Positions 37,701 through 49,700 of a DNA stretch of 64,000 bases are shown one piece after another. This DNA comes from Ischnura elegans (Eukaryota > Arthropoda > Insecta > Odonata > Coenagrionidae). Position numbers and translations under genes: made by a program. Location: contig NC_060246.1 of the NCBI RefSeq assembly GCF_921293095.1, positions 85,929,030 through 85,993,029 of the forward strand, read 5' to 3'. A model generated the notes under the pieces. The model searched no databases. It saw nothing but the letters and a program-made list of their open reading frames with translations, and was not told the DNA's origin. Positions within the stretch are counted from its first letter, which is position 1. Each line of letters begins with the position of its first letter.

Positions 37701-40700
37701 AAAAACATCCTGGTGAAGAAATCAAGTCTATGAGTGTTATTCCCAATTAGAAGGTGGTAAAATAATTCAAAGTTATTCAGTGCCTAGGTCCATCTAGATT
37801 TGTAACCAGCATAAAAAATGAATATCATATGGTAGTGCTTGAGGAGGAAAGGCATACTATTGAGGAAATTGATGTGCTATGTGGTCTTTCATGGAGCTAA
37901 GTGCAGTGCTTTTTCTCTGAAGATTTGCCAATCTGGATAAATACCATAATTGGGTGACTCCAGGGCTAGAGAAAAGGCACACGTGTGTTGTGGGTTTCAT
38001 CCACCAACAATGATGCCCTCAGCTCCAAATCGACTCATTTTATTGGAAAAAATGATCAAGTAACCTGTTTATTGAAGTTTTAATGTCAATGCTTTTATCA
38101 CAATTCTTGTCTCTTTCCCTAATAACTAATCCTGGTGTGTATTACCAGGAAAATAAAAAAGCAGCATTTTTATTTTTTGAAATTTTTAACTTTGTGGCAA
38201 AAATTCTTACAGAATACATTAGTCAACTGAATAAACAAAATATGAACTGCAAGAACAGAGATTTCTGTGGTTTGTGATGAAGTTCTTCATTTTCACCACT
38301 TCAGCTGCTACCGTGTTGGTTGATGTGGCGAAGACAGCAGTTTTGCTGGCACTACTGCCTGTACTGGAAGCAGTGCCAGCAAAACTGTGTCATCACCACA
38401 GCAAAAGATGCGGTAGTAGCCAAAAATGAAGAAATTCAAAGCATGAACGCCCTAATTGGGCGTAGCAGTCTGACTCTGGATCAAACCATGATATCCAACT
38501 TGACTTTTGATAGTTTTTTTTTCTTCTTCAAAATAATGACAGTGAATACACTGATTTGGATCCTGGTGGGGCCAAATAATTTTTTCAGAGAGAATTTCAC
38601 CCTTTGTGTGTATAACTTTGCATCTGTGGCTATGATTGCTTCAAAGTCATTTGTGTATGCAATACTTTGGAGTTTACTGGTTTGGAAAGAATATCAGAGA
38701 TGGAGTAAAACGTAACCTCAAGGAACAATTTGTTGGAAAATTGCTTGTGTTACTTATGGGTTTGTTCTTATTATGATATGGTCAGATTTTATAAATAAAC
38801 TTATCTGGTCTTCCAAACAATTTTTCATCTGTCACCTCGTATTAACTCTTTTACTGTCAGCCTAGATTTAGTGGGTTTTGTAAAGACGGTCAAGGTTGTT
38901 TTCAGTAAGTCTGCAGGATTTCAAAATTTTTACTTAATTTTATGTAATTTATCTAGATTTGTTCAGAATATTAAAAATCTGTTTTGGGCTTAAATCCATG
39001 GAAGAACAATGGGAGTTTAATATTATTTTTATACGGGAAAAAATAACAATTTAATTATTGTTGTAAAAAGTTGGTCCAATGCATCGGCCTGATGGGCAAT
39101 GTTGGGCAATCAACAAGGGGTTATATACCAGCCTGCTGGCATTAAAAGGGTAAGGAGATTTGCTCCTCTGTCATTCATCATCTTCCACTAATGGTAGAAA
39201 CCTGATGTCTTCAATTAGCTCCAAAGCCAAGCATGAAAGTATACCTCTCATATGAGTGGCATATATAAACATGTAGATTTCATCATGGATTCTAGGTCAC
39301 CTCAAATATTATGAGCATCAGTGATTCAGAAATGAATGTATCAATGACAATGTCTGGAAGCAAACCTCCTTTGGTAAATTCGGAAAAAATGGTGAAACAT
39401 GGAATGCAACTATTGAATGAAGACTTGGAACGCATTCAGTCCATGGTCAATGACTTCTGCACTCGGCTCTTTATTCCCCATGCTGAAAGACAGATGCAAA
39501 TTCTTCATGAAGCGGTGAGTAAAACTTTATTAATTTTTTGGCTTAAATTCCTTTGGCATCCCTGCTAATTGGTAAATTGTAAGATGTAAGGAGTGTCAGA
39601 ATATTTTGTGGTTAATTAGATCATCCTACTCATCTATGTGTTGATATCTATTTCATAAGCACCCATTCCTCATTATTCTTTCATGTTTTTGTTTTATGGC
39701 TTGGTATATTTTCTCTTTAGTGCATGATTTTCCTTGAAACCTTGAAAAATATTTTTGTCCTCTTATTTACGTTAGAAAGCGAAAGAATAAGGTGAGGGAG
39801 CTACTATAACTGGCCGCTTACAGGGCCGGCCTTAGGGCGGGGCGACCAGGGCAACCGCCCCGGGGGGCCCCTGCGTTCGTGAAAAAAAAATTAAAATATA
39901 CGATAGTTTTGAAAACGCTATTGAAAAAGCGTTCTTTTTATGTTTATTTTACGTTATAATTTTATGAATAAAAATAATAATAAATTTTATTTGTATTATA
40001 CTATTTTGAACTCAAGTGCGTGATGGTATCATAACGGCGTAATTACCAAGTCTGAATTTGGGAGGGGTACACATACTTAGCCAGAGAGTGGTAGGGATTC
40101 AAAATGCTCGAGTTTGTAGATGGGGTATAGAGTTTAATATTTTAAGTGAAGGACCCCGCACTGAAGGTTCGCCCCTAGCCCTGCACCTGCTAGGGCGGGC
40201 CCTGGCCGCTTAGACCATAGGGCCCACTTTACCAGTCTAGTATGTCTAAGTTTCATTTTTTTTGTCCAGATATCAAATCGGAAGGGAATGAGCCGGTCAA
40301 TATTCAGTGCCACCAAAAGATGGTTTGGAGGCAATCGCCCTGGACTGCAAGGGCCGCCTGTGCCATCAATAACGTAAGTTGTATTTGGTATCTTCTGATA
40401 AATGTTTTATATTTGAAATTGCCCATAAATTTCATTGTTGTTGATGGTTTATAATATGGAGGCAATATTTAATTTCATGTGATAGGTGTCTCGCATTTGG
40501 CATGATTCATCAAAAAATGAATAAATGAAAAAGAGGATGAATACACAATAAAAGTGTTGGCACAGCATTTTTTGTCTTTCCACAGCTATGCATCTGATTC
40601 TCCAGAGTTGCAGCTAAGGCGTTTGGCAGATCTTTGTTTTCTATTTGGCCACTATGCCATGGCATCAGAAGCTTACAGATCTGCAAAAAGGGATTTTGCT

Positions 40701-43700
40701 GCTGATGGTGCTTGGACACACTTTGCTGGTGCTCTGGAAATGGCTGGGCTGGCTGCATTTCTGCATTGGAACTCACCTGGGCCATCTCCAGCAGGGCCCG
40801 TGGGGACTTCAACATCAGGAGTGGGAGCCTTAGGATCGGTGGTGGGAGGAGGTTCTTCCTCCACAGAGGCAGCGCGGAAAGCTATTGAATACCTGGACCA
40901 GAGTGTGCTGACTTACCTTAACACATGCAGGTGGGTTTGCACTGTCACCAATTATGTATGAGCATTAGAATGCTGTTATATTTTTAATTTTAATACCTTC
41001 TTCACCTTGGGCTACCCAATTTTCCTAAGACTTGTGAAGCCTACGGTTGGGGTTCACAGCCACTGAAGCCCATTGTGTTGTCTTATTTTTCTTGATCTTC
41101 TCATTTTGTGTGTATAAAGTAGTGTTATTATGCCCAACGTATCTCTTTTTGTTGTCAAAATTCATCATACAACTGAGGACCTCAAATCTGGAAAGCTTGG
41201 GACCAAAGGGTTTCTGGATTTCTGGTTTTTCTAGATTTCTGGTCTTCATGGTATACTTTGTTAATTAATTAATTTATAAATGCGTTCAGACTCGTGTGCT
41301 CGATATTTTAGATCCCTACGTGTCCCTGCCTAGGTTGTTAGCATATGTTCATAGCGTGTGCTAGCTTCCTACTCGTCCCAGAACAAAGCTCGGAGAGTGG
41401 TGCCACGAGGTGGCTAGTCAAAACCCTATGCAGAGGAATTTTCAAACGTTCTGGATTTCTGGGTTTCTGGATTCCGGATTTGAGGTCCTTAACTGTATAT
41501 AATTTTAATGGCTCATGAAACAACATTAGTACATATCAACTCTTTTCTTGATTTCTCAAAAAACTTAGTCTGCAAGGCTAAGGTGCATGTAAGACATACA
41601 GTGGAGAAAGTGTTAAGATAAGGTTTAAAATTTGATACAGTTTATTTGTGAATCTGTGCTTATGTATAAGTCAAGAATTAATGGATGTACTCCAATTTTT
41701 CTTTGACCCAGAATGTATAATTTAGCTACAAGGGCAACTCTTATGGCTTCAGAAGTTCTATTGACTCCTTGGGCTGGTAATAAACATGGTGATGCTGCAG
41801 CTTCATTAGTGAGACTGGCTGGAGAAGATTCAGACCTTCGCAGTGCTCTTCTACTGGAGCGAGCATCGTTGTGTCTTCTTAGCCATGGACTTGTTCATCA
41901 TAGCTCATCTAAGCTGAAGTCATCAGTTGCTAATGCTATAAACAATATACAGCCAGTGTCTCCAAACTCAGATGCATCTCAGCCTGTAGTCCCAAATAAT
42001 TTAACTCTCGCATTGTCTGCATCTTCAAAAGCTTTACCTCGTAAAGCTGCCTTGCATGCTGTTCTTGCCGGACATCGCTATTCCAAGGCTGGACATCGTC
42101 CTCATGCCCTCCGATGTTATGCTCAGGCTTACAAGGTAATTCAAGTGTTATTTTGGAATATTCTTGTGTTATATCTGATGTTATCAAGTGATGTAGAAGT
42201 CATATTTAATTGATTTTGGTAATGATTAATCCACATCCATTGCTTCTTTTGTGTTACTGTATCTGCTGCTAGTAATGATATAAAAAATTTAATAAATATT
42301 ACCATGTATGCATTTCTCTAAGCATGGGTGAAATAGAACTTTTGAGATATGCACTATGTAAATACTGTAAATGATTGCATATTTATGAAACATTATAATA
42401 TACACCCATGTCTCGTATAGCGCAATTTCGATTAGCGCAATTTCGATACAGCGCAAAATCGTTCCTCGGGGAAACATTGCAACGCAGTGTAGCCTAATCA
42501 AAAATCTTAAACGCTCTCGTGATAAAACGTGAACTTGCGCTAAGTACACACGAAATTTCTATCATTTTACGCATATTAATATTATTGCTTGCCTCAAATC
42601 TTCTTTTTTGTTTATATATTAATCGAAATCCATTGCTGTGCAATGGCCAAAAGTATTACTCGTCATTGGGTCCAGATAGCCGGCCTACCGAAGTAATTTA
42701 TCTCGTCTCCTTAACAGAATGAGTTAATTTAGATCGTTAATTAAGCGTGGGGCTAGTGGAAATGAGTTTTTTTAAGCAATACTGGTTGAGACGTAATTTT
42801 TGCCGTCATAGGTTATCGAGCGATTGACTTCCAGGTAGAGAGTCTACGCTAAAGCCTTCAAGGTCATCGGTATTCACGGGGGAGAAATGGAGCGGTGGCC
42901 GAGTTGCGCATGAATAGCATCAACATATAAGAGGGTCCGCTGTAGAGTCTCAAACACAATAGCTTCGTTCCCTCCCCGCAGTCGTAGGCCCTCTGCGTCT
43001 CAAGAATACAGTTCAGCAGTAGAAGGTGATGTCGATAGAGCCATGCAGAGTAAAAACCAAGATAAAATGGCAAAAAATAGGAATTCGGGTAGAAAAATCA
43101 AGAATTTATCAAGAAAAACCATAAACCCAGAAGAGAAATTGATATAGGTCAATTGCTTTGAAAATGGAGAACATCAAAGCGATATTGCGCGGAAGTTTAA
43201 ACGCACGATGCCTTATTCTGAATAAAGACGAAGTTAAAACATCTGTGACCTCAGCCGCACCAACTTCAACCAAGCGGTCTACACATACGGAAAGTTCATA
43301 GTGAATCAGTGCAAAAAGACGAGAGTGGTAATCGCTCCGAGACATTTAGTGAAAGCTCCGGTTGGTTCCAGAATTTAAACGGCAAGCAGGTATTTTCAGT
43401 GCGGCGATATCAGGTGAATCTGCAAGTGTTAATAGCGCAGTCACCACAATATTTTCTGATGAACTCCAAGCTGTGATTGAAAGTGGCTCCTTTCCCCCTC
43501 AACTAGTTTTTAGTGTTGACGAGACGATATGCTTTGGGAAAAGAATGCATTCTCGTTCATTCATTTTCAGGGAAGGAAAACCTGGGTCAGGTTTCAAGGC
43601 ATTTAAAGACTGTTTCACGTAGCTGCTAATGACTCGGAGGACTTCAAATTAAAATGATTTATCATTCTTAAACTCCGCTAGCTATGAAATGGCATTCAAA

Positions 43701-46700
43701 GTAGCATTTGCCTGTCATTTCGATGAGCGACAAAAGGGCCTGGGTGACACAATAGATGTTTTTAGATTGGTTTGAAAAATCGTCAACTGCCGGCAATGCA
43801 TTATGAACCCCTAAGATAGCAGATGTTAGCCCACCCGCACGACAGGAGGGAATTTCAAAAGCAGGGTACGAGACATGGGTGTATGTAATGATAAAACAAG
43901 AAACAAACATAGCTGAATGATTGTCTGTTTAATACTAAATGTAACATTTTGCACATGTTGTTGTGCATTATTGTATGAGTATTGCTGGATCCCAGAATTA
44001 AACAATTGATACTTGAACTTTTTTTTTCAGGTTTATGAGGGCAAAGGCTGGCGTCTTGCAGAAGATCACATTCACTTTGCAATGGGCCGACTGGCTTCTC
44101 ACTTGAAGAGGCCTCAAAATGCTGCTCATTCATTTTCGCTCCTGCTCTCTCCATCCTTGAGTCCCCCTTTTTATGCCATGGCATTGACACCATCTCCAAC
44201 CTCAAATCAGCCATCTCTTCCTCCAGCATCTGGCCCTACTCTGATTCCCACAAGAAACCAACCTCCTGTCCAACAGGCAATATATTTGAAGGAATTTTTA
44301 AATGCTCAGCTGGTTAGTATATGTTAATTTAAATGTATTTAAAAGTAGGAAAGAGGACCAAAGGTTTGTTAACAGAGTAGTACAGCTCACTCCCGATTAT
44401 TCGGGCTAATGATGGGGAGAGAATAACCGGAAAATATAGATAACCCAAACTTTCCCTTTAATGACTTGTAATGTTCATAATTTACGTGAAACAAACAATG
44501 TATTATTAATAGGGTGGTTTCCTATTATTTTTTTATTGCCTAAATCGAAAGATTATTACTCCTAGAGTACGTATTTCACACTTTTAGATTTTTAAATGAA
44601 GATATCTATTTTTTCGCGATTAAATGAAAAGTGAAAAATTTCAAGCGCGCGAAAACGCGACGCGTAAGTATGAATGCCGGGAAATCTCTCCGTCTGGCTC
44701 CCGCTGCCGCCCTGTGAGGTGACCTTGAAGCGAGGCTTAGCGCTGATACGACGCAGGCTGCTAGCGGGTAGCTGAGTACCCTGCTGGCTGGTAGCGCTTG
44801 GCTTAAATAAGGATTATTAATACCTTATCAAACGAGGAAAACTTTCCGACCTTAGCCAGTTTTAATAAGTGATTATTAAGACATGTTTCCCTGAGCTCTG
44901 CGCCTCATGCATGCGTTGGTAACCTCAGACGATGTATAACTCCTATCTTCTCGTATAGAAACTAGGTCCCTGTGACGTCACGTGGAGTGGCATCGCATGG
45001 GCGCCAATCTGGCCTCATTCAAATAAGGATAAAAATGGACCATTGCCATTCGTCTAAACAGGTATTTCTAAAACGAAATAATTTGTATATTATGAATTCA
45101 CTAATGGTGGGTAACGAATCGCAATCAATGCCTTTCGTTTTCTTTGATGAAGGAAACTACCCTATTATGCAGTTATTTTGTTATTTTAGAGTGTTTCCGG
45201 GACTCATTTTGAGCTTTCTTCGCCGGTTCACGATCTTTTTAGCGGCGATAACATGGTTGTACTCGTATTATTAATATCTAAAGTAAAGGCTGTTTTCGAA
45301 AACCACATTTCCGTGGCAGTGTGATCATGGATACAGAAAAGTGGATTGCACAAATGCTTCAAAATCACTGTTCGACGTTGGAAACTACACTGTCAGGCAC
45401 CACACCATGTAGTCGCGTCTCACACAAGTTGCCCAGGTAGCAACTGCTGCGGGGCTTGTAACCGTGATCACGGAACGCAGTCACGCACTGCGAGGCTTGG
45501 AAAACAGGAACATAGTACTCCCGTGAATGCAGCTAGCTTGTGAACACTTCTGTTTTACAAAGGGGATTCAAACTGAAATAATAAGCCTGGTGTATCCTAG
45601 CATTAATGCAGTAATGCCGGTGATTATGTGCCTGATTTTGTTTTTTTTTATAAAGAGTGTGGAAAATATTGAGCGAGTGTGAAAATCATGAATGGATAAT
45701 CCACAACACAGATATACCACATCCGGATAATCGGGAGTCTGCTGTAGTTCATAAGGATCCTTTTGACCTTGATGAGTATTGGGCATTAGTAGGCCATAAG
45801 GCTTACCACAATCATACTTCCCCAGACTGAATAGCAATATTGAAAAGAAATATCATGATTTGTATACAGCTCAGGCTGTGCTGTTTTAGGATTAAAGGAC
45901 AGCTACCTTAGCTGTTAAGTTTGCAAATTAATGTATTCTTGTAAATAGCAAAATATGCTCATCTATATTTACCAATTAATCTAAAGCAAAAAATAATTGC
46001 ATCATTGAAATCCAAAAGCTCCTTTGTCATTCATGGTATGGAGCTGCTTCAGTTCTGAATTTTGCCGGATAAAAGATTATCAAAAGTTTAGCCAACATAT
46101 ATCCTGCCATATTCTTATTTAGTACCTCTTTCCAATAATATTAAGGCAAATTGTAATGATTATTTAGCTATGGTTAAGGACTGGATGTACATAAATGATG
46201 TATATGATTTATATACATAAATGGTATATAGGAATAAAATTAAAGTTTCCCTGTAAAAAGTGATTGTTCATCAATTCTTCTTTCCTCATTGAACAACCTT
46301 CATGTCACCATGTGAGCAATAGAAACTGTCATTCCTCTCTTTTGTATGAACTTTCTTGCTTTTTAAAAGAAGTATCATAGTGGTAATTACACAAGTTTTC
46401 CAATGCTGAGCAGATAAATAATAGATTATTCTTTCTAATTGATTTTATGTACAGTTATGTTGTGTCTCTTATGACACTATTAACATCTTATATTACCAAC
46501 CAGTTTTCATTGCCTTTTCCAAAAGCATTTTTGTGATGCTATGTTGGTATGTATCCATTATTATATAATATTTTGTATTAATATATATTAGTGACCATAA
46601 GATGTACAGTAAAACCTCACCTTAACGAACTCCCGCTAAACGAAGAACTCCGATCAACGAACAAATGCTATTGGTCCGGCCAATTGCCTATGTAAACACA

Positions 46701-49700
46701 TTAGTGAAAAACCCCGATGAACGAACTCCTCTTTTACAAAAACTCCCGATCAACGAAATGAAATTTCGGCGCGATCGAGTGAAATTCACCTCCCAATAAC
46801 CAATTTTTCCGGTTAAATTTTTATTTTCATATGAATAATTTAATATTCGTAGCGTTGGAGGGCAAATCAGAGACTTCCACTGAATAAGCCAATCAGAATC
46901 GTCATTATTAACCGTAACCATAGCCTTCCGTCGTGTGTTTCCGCCGACCCCAACTCGCGGCTCGCGGCGAATTGCGAAAAATATTAATGCTGACTTTCGT
47001 AAAAAACTCGATGTCCAAATATTTACACGCTCAAAGATATGATATCTAGAGCAATATACTTCCATCGCATTCTTTTGACGGTTGTTTAAGATATTTTACA
47101 GAATTACAACGCGTAGATTCCGAGAAGCATTTTTTTTCACTCGCCGCCATCTTGGATAACTTCTTTAAAATTTAACTAAATTACGGAAGATACAATGTGC
47201 GCGCTAGAAGATGAAAGCCAAAATTTGCATCTCTTAATTATCTTTAATATATGACTCAGTAGTTACTCTTGTTTCATTCACATTGTTTATTTCAACATCA
47301 TCTAAAAAATAGGAGAAACTTTTGCATTTGCCGCACTCTTGGATAAAAAATATTCGCACTTAAGACACGAAAGCCAACATTTCCCATTGATCTAGACGTT
47401 ACTTGAATTGAGTGCTTTATACTAAAGGACAGTCTCTGTCTGTCGGCTATTGTAGCGATGTCCTAACGTGATGTGAAGCGGTGTTTATTTTCTCCTGAGA
47501 AAAAGGTTTGCGACGGCCGTCAATTGTTGCATGAAGAAGACGACATAGTCTAAATATGCCATGTTTAGACTGGGCCAATGGTGATGCCTCACCCCTGTGG
47601 TAGCAGCAAAAATCCATGAATGACAGCGGGATTAATTCAGCGGTGGTTGGCGGGAGTTGATGCACTCATGGGGAAAGTAGATTTCTTCCTCGATCGCTGC
47701 ACGGGCCCAAACATAGGACTAACAATAAAAAATGTGCGTGTTATTTTCTTCCCCCCAACTGCAATAGCTAAGTTGCGACCTCTCGACCGAGGGGTTATTT
47801 CTGCGGCAAAGCGGCATTACCGTCGGATTTTAGTGGAGTTTTTGGTTTGTCGAATGGATGTAAGGGATCGGCGAAATTGAAGAGGACCATTTTGCAGGTT
47901 TGCAGTCAACAGCATCATTATCGTGACTTATTTTACTTCAGGAACTCCTGCATGAGGCCTTCCAAGCTGTTTTCTTATCAGGAGTTGTCAATCCGGTTTG
48001 CAGTCAACTGCGACCACGCGATGGAGAGTGATGACGAAAGCCGTGAATCCTGGCAGGGTCTCTCAAAAGATATGAATATTGAAGAGTCGTTTGATGAGTT
48101 CACTGGAGTACACTAAAATTTAGTTATCCGCGAAGCCAGTGAACTGAGGGTTGCAGAACATAATTTCTCGAAAACTCATTTTTCAAAATCGTGACGTATT
48201 TTACTTCGAGAACCCCTGCATAGGGCCTTTCAAGATGTTTTCTTATCGGCAGTTGTCTATCCGGAATGCGATGGAAATGATGCTAGTACAATGAATTATT
48301 TACGAAGCCCGCGACCGCAAATATTGCTATGGAGTATTCTGGATTCGACTACTATAAAGAAATGCTGCCACCCACTGAGCTTTAATGGGTCGACGAAAGT
48401 CGCACTCGCGCCGTTATGGTAGAGCGATCTTAATTTCACGATGAAGCTATAATTGGCGCTGTTACTTTAACTTTATATTAGTAATGGTCAAATCTATCGA
48501 ATTCTTAATTTTTCAGTGTAAACTTCGCGAATACATGTACTCTATTTCAAATATTGAGAATAAAGGGATGGCCTCGCACTCACCGCTACGTTGCATACAT
48601 TTTTGAAAACCGATGAAAAAGCACGCGAAGTGATTGAATAATACGAACTGAGGCTTCCTAAATGTGGTCTATTGCCCGCGATTTGCATTGCAGCTGAAGA
48701 AATAAGCACTGTTTTGAAGTATGCGAAGGTAGAATGAAGATAACGCATGCAGACTTGCTTCAATTTCCGAGCCCCTAGAATGATGCAACGTGCGCATCAC
48801 CTCCGGGGAACGAACTCCCGATCAACGAAACGGCAAAATTTCGGTCCCTTGAGTTTCGTTTAAGAGAGGTTTTACTGTAGTTAGTTATAAGCACTGCAGG
48901 AACAAGTGACTTTGTACGCAGTCACAGGCACGGGTACACCAATGGATGAAGTTCGCCATGAAAAAATATTTGACTTAGCTGGGATTCGAACCCAGATCTC
49001 CCAAACACACCTGACCGGCAATCAGGAGTTCATGTTATTATATTTTCTGGAGTTTAGGTCAACGTATCAGGAGTTCTGGGTTCGAATCCTGGCTAAGTCA
49101 AATATTTTTTCATGGCAAACTTTATCCTTTGGTGTATTTAACTTTGTACCCGTGCACGTGACTGCGTACAAAGTCACTTGTTCCTGCAGTGCTTTGAAAT
49201 TCTTCGTCACCGACCATCGACAAAACAAGGGTTTTTCACCCTGACAGTGGCTTAGTAAGAACGACCCTCGCCACATGTGCCACAGTGTGGATTTGTGACG
49301 TCAACATCTTGTTCGGTAAAACCCATCCCGAAGTTCGCTCCGAGAAAATGGCTTGGTGGTGTAATTGGCTAACACACCTGACCGGCAATCGGAAGATCCG
49401 GGTTCGAATCCCGGCTAAGTCAAATATTTTTCATGGTGAACTTCTTCCGTTGGTGTATGTAGTTAGTTTTGTTTTACACTGTAGTGAAATATTTATTGTA
49501 GAATAACAATGTCTGTTAAATACGATAATTTTTTATTTTTAACAGCAACTTAAGATGATGGAATCAGAAGAAAGTGGGAAACAGAGCCTACCAGTACTAC
49601 CCATTCCTACCATTGAGCAAGGTTCTATCAAGGTTCTGTTGGGGTCATCTTCATCGCGCTCTGATGGGCCTAAAAAAAATGGTGCTTCTCCTCAATTTGC

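Noticed and set aside
45346-45543. Cysteine-rich short frame
   Set aside because: Inside a Tigger-like element; the cysteine spacing fits no domain I know and there is no support for translation.
49350-49421. Possible tRNA gene
   Set aside because: The acceptor stem does not pair, the position before the anticodon lacks the invariant T, and two more copies with the same tail lie just upstream.
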